64,000 nt of DNA from Sneathiella chungangensis (GTDB lineage: Bacteria; Pseudomonadota; Alphaproteobacteria; Sneathiellales; Sneathiellaceae): the NCBI RefSeq assembly GCF_009882935.1, contig NZ_WTVA01000015.1:753108-817107 (forward strand), written 5' to 3'. Positions 1 through 8,482 of this stretch are shown piece after piece (position 1 is the first letter of the stretch; each line of letters starts with the position of its first letter). The notes under the pieces were generated by a model. The model saw nothing but the letters and a program-made list of their open reading frames with translations, was not told the DNA's origin and did not search any database. A program made the translations under genes and the position numbers.

Positions 1-1
1 G

Positions 2-1192
2 AAGATCAACTCCGAAACCATTACGGCGATGGTCCAGACGTCAAACGGCACAAACTGGGTCAATATCGACAATATCGATATCCATAATACGGATTGGCAT
101 CAGTTCACGCTGACCTTCTCCGGCGATAATGGCGAGGCTGTTTTCTATGTCGACGGCGTTGAAGCGGCGACGGTCACGGGTCTTGACGGCGCCGTCCAGA
201 CCGGCAACCAGTGGCATGACTTCTTCGTTGGCGGTGAATACGGCGGCTCGTTCAACGGCCTCATCGATAATGTATCCTTTGCGCAAGGCGCCATTAACGG
301 CGACCAGGCCGAAGAGTTGTACAAGAGCATGGTCGAGAATACCGACGGTTCGACGAATGACGATGGTCAGGGTACGGACGATACGAATGACGATGATCAG
401 GGTACGGACGATACGACCGACGATACGACGGATGAAACCGAAACTCCGGATGAAACCGACACGACCGACGACGACACGACGCCCGATCCGCAGGATCCCG
501 ATGAAACCGAAACCGGAAATGACGATACCGATACGGGCGACTCGGATACGGATACCGGCGATAGCAATATTCCGGATCTCGACGACGAATTGGAAATCGC
601 CGCGCTCGACCAGGCCGCAACGGCCATCGGCGACGGTATTCTCAATCTCGGCCGGGGCGACGAATATTTCGGTCAGGATGACTTCACGGCAAGTGTCACC
701 TTCGCACTCGACGATCTTGACGCCGGACGGGGACGTCTGCTCTGGAACCACATGAATTACGGTATTCAGGTCCAGGACGATGACCTTATGGTCTACTTCG
801 CCGAAGACGGACAGAGGTTGCAGGTCTATACCTTCAAGGATGCCATCAAGGACACCGATTGGCACGACGTGCAGCTGGTTCTGGATGACGAGGCCGACAC
901 CTTCTCGATCTACTTCGACGGTGAACTGCTGCAGTCGCAGAGCGGCGTGACCGGAGGGGTTGCCGATCCGAAATGGTGGGATGTCACGGTGGGCGGTACC
1001 GCCTTCCAGAATAATGACGATTTCCAGGGACGGATCGCCGACTTCTCGATCATTGACGAGTCCCTCGATATTGACTCAGGCATGTCGGTGTTCGAACGGA
1101 CCGCCTATATCGACGCGCACGACGATTTGAACAGCTCAAATCTCGATGTGATCGGCGTCGCGCTTGTGGAAGACTCGCTCGACTTCGCGTAA
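2..1192 (+). CDS. Secreted LamG/concanavalin A-like domain protein, C-terminal part (5' end outside window)
   Basis: The frame is open to the window edge, so this is the 3' end of a longer gene; the ATG at 29 is probably internal. Counting from it, residues 1-97 and about 195-355 each resemble a LamG (concanavalin A-like) beta-sandwich, with phrases such as FYVDGVEAATV and IYFDGELLQSQ. They are joined by a low-complexity acidic linker of Asp, Thr and Glu (about 105-185), partly built from tandem repeats. No cysteines are visible, as is common for exported adhesins and glycan-binding proteins. The C-terminus ends SLDFA, loosely like a type I secretion signal (acidic region then a few hydrophobic residues). 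A type I secretion pair lies 3.6 kb downstream, so secretion by that route is a guess. LamG modules usually bind glycans; the missing N-terminus could hold a catalytic domain. Confidence 0.75.
   Translation, partial: KINSETITAMVQTSNGTNWVNIDNIDIHNTDWHQFTLTFSGDNGEAVFYVDGVEAATVTGLDGAVQTGNQWHDFFVGGEYGGSFNGLIDNVSFAQGAINGDQAEELYKSMVENTDGSTNDDGQGTDDTNDDDQGTDDTTDDTTDETETPDETDTTDDDTTPDPQDPDETETGNDDTDTGDSDTDTGDSNIPDLDDELEIAALDQAATAIGDGILNLGRGDEYFGQDDFTASVTFALDDLDAGRGRLLWNHMNYGIQVQDDDLMVYFAEDGQRLQVYTFKDAIKDTDWHDVQLVLDDEADTFSIYFDGELLQSQSGVTGGVADPKWWDVTVGGTAFQNNDDFQGRIADFSIIDESLDIDSGMSVFERTAYIDAHDDLNSSNLDVIGVALVEDSLDFA
356..415 (+). repeat. Two tandem 30-bp coding repeats in the acidic linker
   Basis: Bases 356-385 and 386-415 are the same 30-bp unit with one difference (ggt versus gat), encoding NDDGQGTDDT and NDDDQGTDDT. 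They are in frame and look like recent slippage or duplication in the spacer between two LamG-like domains. Confidence 0.9.
524..565 (+). repeat. Two tandem 21-bp coding repeats (DTDTGDS twice)
   Basis: Bases 524-544 and 545-565 both encode DTDTGDS with several silent changes, so this duplication is older than the one at 356-415. Asp-rich repeats of this kind often bind calcium outside the cell; that is inference here. Confidence 0.8.
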
Positions 1193-1214
1193 GCCGCGAA
1201 AAACGGACAAAAGA

Positions 1215-1249
1215 AAACCGGCGGTTCCGAAAGGGCCGCCGGTTTTTTT
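1215..1249. terminator. Bidirectional rho-independent terminator
   Basis: A perfect 10-bp stem (AAACCGGCGG at 1215-1224 with CCGCCGGTTT at 1236-1245) around an 11-nt loop is followed by a run of T on the plus strand. On the minus strand the stem leads into TTTTCTTTT. It lies between the convergent LamG gene and the glycosyltransferase ending at 1271, so it can serve both. Confidence 0.9.
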
Positions 1250-1270
1250 GTGAAAGCGCAGCGAAAACAG

Positions 1271-2248
1271 CTACTTAATTCGGCTCCCCCGCCAATCGCC
1301 CTCTTTTTGCTCCTGCTTTCGATACCGGAGCCCGAGAGCGATGAGCACGAACAAGGCCGCCGTCTTTATTCTGGGATGTGCAAAAAATTCCTTCAGGAGA
1401 ACCTTCAGAGCCGCGGATTTTTTCCCCGAAAGCGCAAGAAGCTTGCCGCAATATCTTACGGATGCCCGCTGGTTTTCCTCCAGCAATTCGACGCTTTTCT
1501 TGGCGACCGGCCGCGAGGATATGGCCTTAAGGACAGAGGTCAGACTATGAACGCGGCTTTCCCACATCGCCAACTGGTCCTGCGACAGGCTGTTCGCCCG
1601 GAGACGCCAGATCCCGCAGGGGTTTTCAATGAAAGCAAGATTGAACTGAACGAACAGCTCAAGCATGTAATTGAAGTCCGGGGTCATCCTATTTGCCGGG
1701 TCCAAAACGCATCCGTCTTTCAGGATCTGTTCTAGCGTGCTCCGCCGTGTCAGGCCGAAGTTGATCAGCGGAGAGGTTGCATCATACAGATAGGCTTGCA
1801 GAATTTCTCCGGCTTTATAAATGGTCAGTTCCGGGTTTTCCGGAATGTCACGATCGGTTATCGACGGGATCTGGTCGTCGAAGGCGCTGTGAAAGGCGCC
1901 GAAACAAAGCTGGATGTCGGGTCTTTCCGCAAGAACGCGCGATGCCGTTTCCATAAATTTCGGGAAAAGTATGTCGTCTCCGTCATGAAAGGAGATCAGG
2001 CTGCCGGTTGACGCCAAAAAGCCGGTGTTGCGGGCGCCCGCCACGCCCGTATTCGTTTCATGGCGAATATAGGTGATATGCTTCATGCGCTCCCCGAGCG
2101 CCGCCGGCAAATCGTCCGGGCCGCAGTCATCGACAACGATGATTTCATCGGGCACGCGGGTCTGGTTTAAAACAGCGTCAACTGTCTCGCAGATCGTGCC
2201 CGAGGAATTATACGCCGGGATAATAATGGAGATTGTTTCACTAGCCAT
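1271..2248 (-). CDS. Glycosyltransferase family 2
   Basis: A 325-residue cytoplasmic GT-A transferase that should add a nucleotide-activated sugar to the growing repeat unit. The N-terminus shows the GT2 pattern IIIPAYNSSGTI, the nucleotide-binding VVDD (Asp40/Asp41), NTGVAGARNTG (66-76) and the metal-binding DGDD at 89-92. The C-terminal third is basic with a short hydrophobic stretch near the end (ALFVLIALGL), possibly a membrane contact. The ATG at 2248 is preceded by AAGG seven bases upstream, overlapping the stop region of the preceding gene. It is last in a three-gene glycosyltransferase run (3312-4499, 2258-3217, this gene) and resembles its upstream neighbour along its length, suggesting gene duplication. 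Donor and acceptor sugars cannot be read from sequence. Confidence 0.9.
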   Translation of the reverse strand: MASETISIIIPAYNSSGTICETVDAVLNQTRVPDEIIVVDDCGPDDLPAALGERMKHITYIRHETNTGVAGARNTGFLASTGSLISFHDGDDILFPKFMETASRVLAERPDIQLCFGAFHSAFDDQIPSITDRDIPENPELTIYKAGEILQAYLYDATSPLINFGLTRRSTLEQILKDGCVLDPANRMTPDFNYMLELFVQFNLAFIENPCGIWRLRANSLSQDQLAMWESRVHSLTSVLKAISSRPVAKKSVELLEENQRASVRYCGKLLALSGKKSAALKVLLKEFFAHPRIKTAALFVLIALGLRYRKQEQKEGDWRGSRIK

Positions 2249-2257
2249 GACGTAGCC

Positions 2258-3217
2258 TTAATATTCCGCACCGCCATATTCAATCTTCTTTTTTTGAAGA
2301 CCCAACATGACCAACACCAGAACAGCAAATGTTTTTAAATCCGGTGACCGTCCGAGTTCCTTGACAAGGCACCGCATCGCTTTGTTTCGATCGCCGCCAT
2401 TTGCAAGAATGCGGGCATATTGACGCATTGCGGAGGCCTGCATTCGTTTGAGGAAAGCAACGTGAAAACGGGAGAGAGACAGGCGGTCCGCCAGCCCGAC
2501 AAGGGAGGCCACCGCCGCCGCCCGCGACGACCATATCTTGAGCTGGTCGCGTGAAATGCTGTCCGGGCGCAGGAAATAGACGCCCATCGGATTGTTAATC
2601 CAGAGCGTATCGTTTTTCGCCAGAATACGGACGAATAGGTGAAAATCCTCGTTGCTGAGAAGATCCGTCGGAAAGAGTCCGTCCGCCTCCACGATGTCAT
2701 CGAGTGCCGTTTTGCGGAAGATACTGAAAGAGGGAATGATCGCGCCCGTATGGTTCAGATAGTAGGTCAGTCCGTCGCCTTTGGGACGGGTTTCTATATC
2801 GGGGACCTGCTCGCGGTGGCTCGCCAGAATTGGTGCCGCGTCGCCATCGAAACATTTATAGAAGCTGGCGAAACAGGCGCCGGCCTTCTCATTTTTGTCC
2901 AGGGCATCAAGCGCGACCGCCAAAAACTCGGGGCACAGGATATCATCACCGTCGAGGAAAAAAATATAATCGCCAGTCGCCTCCGCAAAGCCGGTATTGC
3001 GGGTGTATCGAACCCCTTTATTTGTCTCGTGGCGGATAATCCGTATCTCGGGATCAAGGTCGCCGAGAAGCTCAGCGGCCGGGGTTGCGCTGTGATCGTC
3101 GACGATGATGATTTCGTCGGCCTTGCGCGTCTGACCGAGCAGAGAGTCGAGGGTGACGGGTAGTGTCGCATCGCAGTTATAGGTCGCTATGACGACAGAT
3201 ATCCGCTGGGTGGGCAT
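2258..3217 (-). CDS. Glycosyltransferase family 2
   Basis: A GT2 enzyme of 319 residues when started at the ATG at 3217. That start has GAAGGA six bases upstream; the longer frame back to 3238 has no comparable site. Motifs are VVIATYNCDATLP at the N-terminus, VDDHS, NKGVRYTRNTGF and the metal-binding DGDD about residues 89-92. The C-terminal tail has the same layout as the next gene, including a short hydrophobic stretch (FAVLVLVMLGL), so the two are probably paralogues. It lies 9 bp upstream of that gene and is almost certainly co-transcribed with it. The role is inferred: sequential addition of sugars to a lipid-linked repeat unit. Confidence 0.9.
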   Translation of the reverse strand: MPTQRISVVIATYNCDATLPVTLDSLLGQTRKADEIIIVDDHSATPAAELLGDLDPEIRIIRHETNKGVRYTRNTGFAEATGDYIFFLDGDDILCPEFLAVALDALDKNEKAGACFASFYKCFDGDAAPILASHREQVPDIETRPKGDGLTYYLNHTGAIIPSFSIFRKTALDDIVEADGLFPTDLLSNEDFHLFVRILAKNDTLWINNPMGVYFLRPDSISRDQLKIWSSRAAAVASLVGLADRLSLSRFHVAFLKRMQASAMRQYARILANGGDRNKAMRCLVKELGRSPDLKTFAVLVLVMLGLQKKKIEYGGAEY

Positions 3218-3311
3218 GCTCTTTCCTTCAGTCATCAAACAATCCGGGCGAAGCGCTGTCGTCTGTACAAGTCCCGCCTGTCATCCCGCGGCAGCCCGAG
3301 GTAACGATAAT

Positions 3312-4499
3312 TCAATGGATCGCCGATGGGCGGATCGGAGCATCGTCCTCCTGCCCGGAGCTGGTTTGCAGATCCGCGAGAATCGCGCTGAAGTCCGTCC
3401 GCCATCTGTCCCAGTTCAATTCGCTCACATATTTGTCGCGGGCATAACTGGCCATATCCCTTAGCCGTGCCTTGTCCCGCCAAAGGTCGAGGACGGCGTC
3501 GGCATAGTCTTCGCCGCTGGCGGACAGCGGCAACAGGATGCCGGATTTTCCGTCATCGACCACCGACGGGATGCCGCCCGTCATCGGCGCGATCACCGGT
3601 GTTGCGAAGGCGGCGGCCTCCGCAAAGACCAGGCCATATGCCTCGGCGCGCGTCGGCAGTACAAAGAGGGAGGCTTCGGAAAACAGCTTGTTATAGAGCG
3701 CAAACTGTTCAGGATCGTTCTTTCGGATATTCTCATAGACTGTGACACCCGCCGGCGGTTTTCCCGGAAACGGGTCACAGCCGACAATGGAAAGCTCAGC
3801 GGCTATTCCGTCTTTTCTGAGTTTCTCGAAGGCCGAGAGGATTATCTCGCCGCCCTTGCGATCCCAGTCTTTCCCCATGAAGAGGAGTCTTAACTCGTCG
3901 TCAAACTTCCGCGCGAGATAGGGCTCATCCACGCCCGGCAGCTCGCCGACATTTGCGCCAAGGCGGATAAACTGGAGCTTCGCGGGATTGGCGTCGTAAT
4001 CCTGCTGCGCCGATTTCATCGCCCATTGCGAGGGGAAGATGGAATAGGTGGAATTCTCGATGACGCGCCGCTCAATCTCGTTTCCTTCCCGCCATAGCCA
4101 TTTCGGAACACGGCTCACTTCCGGATAGTAATTCGTCATGACCGCATAGGTCGCATCGGAGATATGCAGGATGGGCGCGGAGGTTTTGATATTGGCAAGT
4201 TCCGGCGAGGCGGCAATGCCAATGACGACTTCCGGATCCGCCTGGTCAATTTTTCTCTGAATTTCGTGGCCAACGGCCTTGCTATAGGCGTTCGTAACCG
4301 ACAGATCGATACTCGAGCCGAACAATTTGGAAATATACCGGATCACTCTCGTCAGGCCGAGCAACAATCCCATTTTCTGCGCGCGAATAACGACCACGTC
4401 ATCAGAGATTTTCTTTATTTCACGGGTAATGAAATAAGGCGTCCCTGACCACGCGGACATATTCGTGGGGTCATGCCGTGAAACTATCGCAATCTTCAT
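3312..4499 (-). CDS. Glycosyltransferase family 4 (GT-B fold)
   Basis: A retaining GT-B transferase of about 395 residues. The N-terminal half begins MKIAIVSRHDP and carries the acceptor domain. The C-terminal half has the GT4 donor-binding signature: LLFMGKDWDRKGGEI, then LPTRAEAYGLVFAEAAAFATPV with the E-x7-E pair, then a GGIPSVVDDGKSGILL loop. I chose the ATG at 4499 because conserved sequence begins there; a TTG at 4514 in the same frame would add five residues. It is first in the run of three glycosyltransferases, with a 94-bp gap to the next gene. It probably builds part of the exopolysaccharide repeat; sugar specificity is unknown. Confidence 0.9.
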   Translation of the reverse strand: MKIAIVSRHDPTNMSAWSGTPYFITREIKKISDDVVVIRAQKMGLLLGLTRVIRYISKLFGSSIDLSVTNAYSKAVGHEIQRKIDQADPEVVIGIAASPELANIKTSAPILHISDATYAVMTNYYPEVSRVPKWLWREGNEIERRVIENSTYSIFPSQWAMKSAQQDYDANPAKLQFIRLGANVGELPGVDEPYLARKFDDELRLLFMGKDWDRKGGEIILSAFEKLRKDGIAAELSIVGCDPFPGKPPAGVTVYENIRKNDPEQFALYNKLFSEASLFVLPTRAEAYGLVFAEAAAFATPVIAPMTGGIPSVVDDGKSGILLPLSASGEDYADAVLDLWRDKARLRDMASYARDKYVSELNWDRWRTDFSAILADLQTSSGQEDDAPIRPSAIH

Positions 4500-4804
4500 T
4501 ACTCGCGCTTTCAATTCCGGAATTGGTAACCATCAATCTAGAGAAGTAAGGTTTAAAAAGTGTAAAATTGTTCCTTGTCCAAGACATCTCGCGGCTAATA
4601 TGTCATTTGAATGTTAAATAAAATCTGCGCAGATACAAAAAGCACTTGAAATGATGATGTTCAGAATGCGCACGGAGCCAGTACTTCAAAAAATTACGCC
4701 GGGGTTGCTTTTAAGCTTCCTCCATCAATCTATAGCAAACGCGCCGGAGAAAGAAAGGGTTTCCCCACGAGCCGGCGTAATTTGCACCAGACCGCCCGCC
4801 GCCC
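4500..4804. other. Gap between GT4 and the secretion operon
   Basis: About 305 bases without a credible gene. The part nearest the GT4 gene is AT-rich and presumably holds its promoter. The rest is dominated by the inverted repeat at 4691-4783. No start codon with a ribosome site and a coding-like frame was seen. Confidence 0.6.
4691..4783 (-). terminator. Long hairpin with perfect 12-bp arms downstream of the secretion operon
   Basis: Bases 4691-4702 (AAATTACGCCGG) are the exact reverse complement of 4772-4783, 69 bases apart. Read on the minus strand, the hairpin follows the stop of the HlyD-family gene at 4805 and is followed by a T-rich stretch, so it may end the secretion operon. The loop is much longer than in a normal terminator, so a structured RNA or the remains of a small mobile element is also possible. 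Confidence 0.45.
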
Positions 4805-6088
4805 TCAATCTTCCCTGAGCGCGCGGTTGAAGCTGAGAATGATCGGGTTCACGAAATAATCAAGCGCGGTCCGTTCGCCCGTTGCAATCATCACATCCGC
4901 CTGCATGCCCGGGCGCAGTTGCGTCACCTTGATATCCGCATTTTCAAGATTGTCTATCTGAACCCGCGCAAGATAATAGAAATTCCCGGTTCGATCATCT
5001 TCCAGGCTGTCGGCCGATACGCTCAAAACGGTTCCCTCCGCCGGCAGGGAGAAGCGCTGGCTGAAGGCGGGAAAGCGGATGCGCGCCTGGGCGCCGATAT
5101 AGACGGAGTCGATATCTTTGGTATTGACCTTTGCCTCGACGATCAGCTGGACGTTATCCGGAACAATATCCAGGACCGTTTCGCCCGGCTTGATGACGCC
5201 TCCGGTGGTATGGACCTGCAGGTTCACCACATAGCCATCGGTCGGCGCCCGGATTTCCGTCCGGTTCAGCACGTCTTCGGAGGCGCGCGTCTGCTCTTCG
5301 AGATCGAAAATTTGCGCCTGCACGTCACGCAGCTCCGCGACGACCTCATCCATCAGGCTGTTGTTGAGTTCGTTGATCTGCAGCTCGACCTCGCCGATCG
5401 CCTGCCGCGTCTGGGCAATTCTCGACACATTCTGGCTGCGATTGCCCTTCAGTTCGGCAAGACTCCGCTGCAAGGCGCGCAGCCGCGGGCGTTTGGCAAG
5501 GTTCTTCTCGACCAGGCTCTCGACGTCTTTTATCTCGTCGGCAATCAGCGAAATCTGCCGGTCGGAGGAGGAAACCTGTCCCTCCAGCCCCTTGATCTCC
5601 TCTTCCAGCTGTGACGCCTTCTGGCGGAGTATTGTGATCTGGCCTTCGCGCGACGTCCGCCGGGACTCGAAGATATTCTGCTGGCCCTGCATGGCCTCCT
5701 TTATGTTCGGCTCATCCTTGCGTTCCAGAAGCCATTCCGGAAAATCGATCTTGTCCAGACCGTCCCGCTCCGCGGTCAGGCGCGCTTTCTGGGCCAGGGC
5801 GACGGCGCGCCGGCTGCGGACGATTTCCATGGAGGCCTTGGATTGCACTTCGTCAAGAACGATCAGAACGTCGCCCTTCTTGACGATATCGCCGTCCTTG
5901 ACCTTGATTTCCGAGACAATGCCGCCCTCAAGATGCTGCACGGACTTGCGGTTTCCTTCCACGCTGACCACCCCCTGGGCGATCGCCGCGCTTCCCAAGG
6001 GGGCGAAAGCCGCCCATCCGACAAACGCGCCGAAGAAGAGGAAAATTATGACCAGGCCAAAAAGCACCGGCCCGCGTACATTCATCAT
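4805..6088 (-). CDS. Type I secretion periplasmic adaptor (HlyD/PrtE/PrsE family)
   Basis: The membrane-fusion protein of a type I secretion system, which links the inner-membrane ABC transporter to an outer-membrane TolC-like channel. It has 427 residues: a single transmembrane segment at about 8-30, a lipoyl-like half-motif (HLEGGIVSEIKVKDGDIVKKG, about 52-72), a long coiled coil (about 90-270), a second lipoyl half (ETVLDIVPD region), and the C-terminal family signature LRPGMQADVMI followed by an FNRALRED end. The ATG overlaps the TGA of the upstream ABC gene (ATGA), which implies translational coupling. No TolC-type gene is present in the window, so the outer-membrane partner is encoded elsewhere. 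Confidence 0.93.
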   Translation of the reverse strand: MMNVRGPVLFGLVIIFLFFGAFVGWAAFAPLGSAAIAQGVVSVEGNRKSVQHLEGGIVSEIKVKDGDIVKKGDVLIVLDEVQSKASMEIVRSRRAVALAQKARLTAERDGLDKIDFPEWLLERKDEPNIKEAMQGQQNIFESRRTSREGQITILRQKASQLEEEIKGLEGQVSSSDRQISLIADEIKDVESLVEKNLAKRPRLRALQRSLAELKGNRSQNVSRIAQTRQAIGEVELQINELNNSLMDEVVAELRDVQAQIFDLEEQTRASEDVLNRTEIRAPTDGYVVNLQVHTTGGVIKPGETVLDIVPDNVQLIVEAKVNTKDIDSVYIGAQARIRFPAFSQRFSLPAEGTVLSVSADSLEDDRTGNFYYLARVQIDNLENADIKVTQLRPGMQADVMIATGERTALDYFVNPIILSFNRALRED

Positions 6089-8145
6089 CTTTTGATTTCC
6101 TCGATATACTTCAATGCGCCCTCCTGATCGCCTTGGACGAACAGGGAGTAAATTTTCGAAATGTCTGAATCGCTGAGCGGATGGGACGTCAGCGACTGGA
6201 TTTTAGCCTTGATCTTTTCGCTCGGTCCCATGGTCAGCACAGTCGGTTTCTTTCGCGGCCCGCTGCCATTCATATGCACCCCGTTCGCCTTTTTCAGCGG
6301 CACCTTAGATAACGGCGCACTTCGTGTCGGTGTGAATTTTTTGGCAACCTTGATCCCCGCCGCGTCGGTTGGTTCGGGGGTTCGGACTTTCGTCCGCACC
6401 GGCTTATCCGCCTGATCTTTTTCTTTCCTCACCTGGATCGTCTGGTTCGGACCGGGCAGCGCCTTCTGCACACCCTGGAGCTTCATCATCACTTCATCGC
6501 GCGGACCGAATTCCTGAAGCATGCCGTCCTTGAGGACCAGGATCTTGTCGACATGGCGCAGGATATTCGGCCGATGGGCAATAACGATCACCGTCATGCC
6601 CTCGGCCCTGAGATTATCCATGGCGCGCATCAGCGCGGATTCACCGACGCTGTCAAGGTTGGCATTGGGCTCATCAAGTACCAGCAAGCTGGGATTGCCG
6701 TAAAGGGCGCGGGCAAGGGCAATGCGCTGCCGCTGTCCGCCCGACAGCGCCGCGCCGCCTTCGCCAATCTCGGTCTCGTAGCCCTTTTCCATCCGCAGAA
6801 CCATGTCATGGATGCCCGCCTTCTTGGCGGCGGCGATGACCAGCGCCGGATCCCCTTCGTTCATGCGGGCGATATTCTCGCGGATCGTGCCGGCGAACAG
6901 TTCGATATCCTGCGGCAGATAGCCGATATACTGGCCGCGGTCGTCGGCGCTCCATTCGGCGACATCCATCTCGTCGAGGCGGGCATGGCCGAAGCGCGGC
7001 TTGAGATTGCCGACCAGCAGCCGCACAAGCGTCGTCTTGCCGGCTGCCGTCGGACCGATAATGCCGAGCACCTCACCGGGTTCAAGGCGGAAATTGATAT
7101 TGCGAAGGATCGGCTCCTTCGTATTGATATGCGTATAGCTCAGCCCCTCAACCGAAACAGCGCCTTTCGGCCGGGGAAGCGGCATAATGTCCGTTCCCGT
7201 CGGCGGGCTGCTTTCCAGTTGCGCTTTCAGCCGGCCATAGGCCGCCCGCGCGGTCAGGAAGCCCTTCCAGGAACCGATCGCCTGCTCAACGGGGGCGAGG
7301 GCGCGGCCCATGATAATCGATCCGGCAATCATCGCGCCCGGGCTCATCTCCGCCCGGATGACCAGCCAGGCGCCCGCGCCGGTCACGCCGATCTGCAACA
7401 TCACGCGGACGAATTTGGACGCCGCCGAGAGGACGCCACCGCGGTCGCTGGCTTGCGCCTGCAGGGCCAGCGAATCAGCATGGCGGGTATTCCAGCGCTT
7501 GATCAGCTGCGGCATCATTCCCATCGCCTCGATGACGTCGGCATTGCGCGAGGCCGTCTCCGCCTGTTTCATCGCCACCATCTGCTGGCCGTTGGATTCA
7601 GCGAGAAGCTTGCGGGTGAAGCGTTCGTTGGCGATACCGATCGCGAGAAGGAAGACGGCGCCGATCAGGGAGATCCAGCCGAGAAGCGGATGCAGCAGAA
7701 ACATGACGCCAAGAAAAATCGGGGCGAAGGGCGCATCAAGGATCGGAAAAATGCCGGGGCCGGTCAGAAACGAGCGGAAGGTGCTGAGATCGCGAAGTCC
7801 CTGGACGCTGGCTTCCCGTCCCGTCGTCAGGCCGGACATGATACTTGCCGTCAGCGCCGCGCCGCCGACCTGGCCGTCCAGCCAGCGGCTCATCCTGACG
7901 AGAATAAAGGTGCGGACACCCTCAAGCATCGCCATGGTCAACAGAGCCAGGGCGGCAATCAGCATCAGCAATATCAATGTATCCGTGTTGCGGCTGGTGA
8001 TGACCCGGTCAAACACCTGCATCATGAACAGCGGGGCCGTCAACATAAGCAGGTTAATGGCCAGGCCGAAAACCGCTATGATGATGAAGACCCGGGAACA
8101 TTTGTCTAAAGTTTCCTTCAGAAGCGGGTTTTTCTGTATGCTCAC
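6085..8145 (-). CDS. Type I secretion ABC transporter (PrtD/PrsD family) with long basic C-terminal tail
   Basis: A fused permease-ATPase of 686 residues. Transmembrane segments span about 20-290. The nucleotide-binding domain shows Walker A GPTAAGKTT (364-372), signature LSGGQRQR (467-474), Walker B LLVLDEP (Asp491/Glu492) and the H-loop His524. Family members without the peptidase domain normally end near residue 560-580. This one continues for about 115 residues of Lys-, Arg- and Pro-rich, low-complexity sequence, ending in a short predicted helical segment (SDISKIYSLFVQGDQEGALKY). The start is GTG at 8145 with GAGGGA just upstream. It is coupled to the adaptor gene by a 4-bp overlap. Likely cargo are exported enzymes or adhesins acting on the polysaccharide, as known for PrsDE in rhizobia. 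Confidence 0.93.
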   Translation of the reverse strand: MSIQKNPLLKETLDKCSRVFIIIAVFGLAINLLMLTAPLFMMQVFDRVITSRNTDTLILLMLIAALALLTMAMLEGVRTFILVRMSRWLDGQVGGAALTASIMSGLTTGREASVQGLRDLSTFRSFLTGPGIFPILDAPFAPIFLGVMFLLHPLLGWISLIGAVFLLAIGIANERFTRKLLAESNGQQMVAMKQAETASRNADVIEAMGMMPQLIKRWNTRHADSLALQAQASDRGGVLSAASKFVRVMLQIGVTGAGAWLVIRAEMSPGAMIAGSIIMGRALAPVEQAIGSWKGFLTARAAYGRLKAQLESSPPTGTDIMPLPRPKGAVSVEGLSYTHINTKEPILRNINFRLEPGEVLGIIGPTAAGKTTLVRLLVGNLKPRFGHARLDEMDVAEWSADDRGQYIGYLPQDIELFAGTIRENIARMNEGDPALVIAAAKKAGIHDMVLRMEKGYETEIGEGGAALSGGQRQRIALARALYGNPSLLVLDEPNANLDSVGESALMRAMDNLRAEGMTVIVIAHRPNILRHVDKILVLKDGMLQEFGPRDEVMMKLQGVQKALPGPNQTIQVRKEKDQADKPVRTKVRTPEPTDAAGIKVAKKFTPTRSAPLSKVPLKKANGVHMNGSGPRKKPTVLTMGPSEKIKAKIQSLTSHPLSDSDISKIYSLFVQGDQEGALKYIEEIKR

Positions 8146-8482
8146 GCTTCCCTCAATAAGTCGAAACCAGCCATGGCTGGATCATATAAATAATCGGCGT
8201 CTTTGCCAACGCTGGATCACGGCAGATCCTACATAAAAAACGCTGAAAAAAGATTAATATTTTTTCTAAGAAACGCATTTCCAGGGGAAATTGTGACATC
8301 CCCGTTGCAATGCGCGCACAAACTATTGTTGCATTATGGCCATTTTTAGGGAAATACTGGATAAAAATATGGCGTTACCCTTAGAAATAGCGGATATGCT
8401 GTGTTACAAGGCTTCAATAAATGATTTTAACCGTTTCTGATAGGCATGTCAGAATTATTTAGACCAAGGGGGAGGCACTTAC
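8146..8482. promoter_or_regulatory. Divergent control region of the secretion operon and the export operon
   Basis: 337 AT-rich bases between two diverging transcription units, so promoters for both should lie here, though none is clear enough to place. A small inverted repeat is visible (TTCTGA at 8435-8440, TCAGAA at 8449-8454) 28 bases before the export gene start, a weak operator candidate. No gene was seen. Confidence 0.5.

Noticed and set aside
41-865. A 274-codon minus-strand frame opposite the LamG gene
   Set aside because: Val/Ile/Arg-rich repeats that mirror the acidic Asp/Thr linker; the plus-strand reading has a coherent domain structure.
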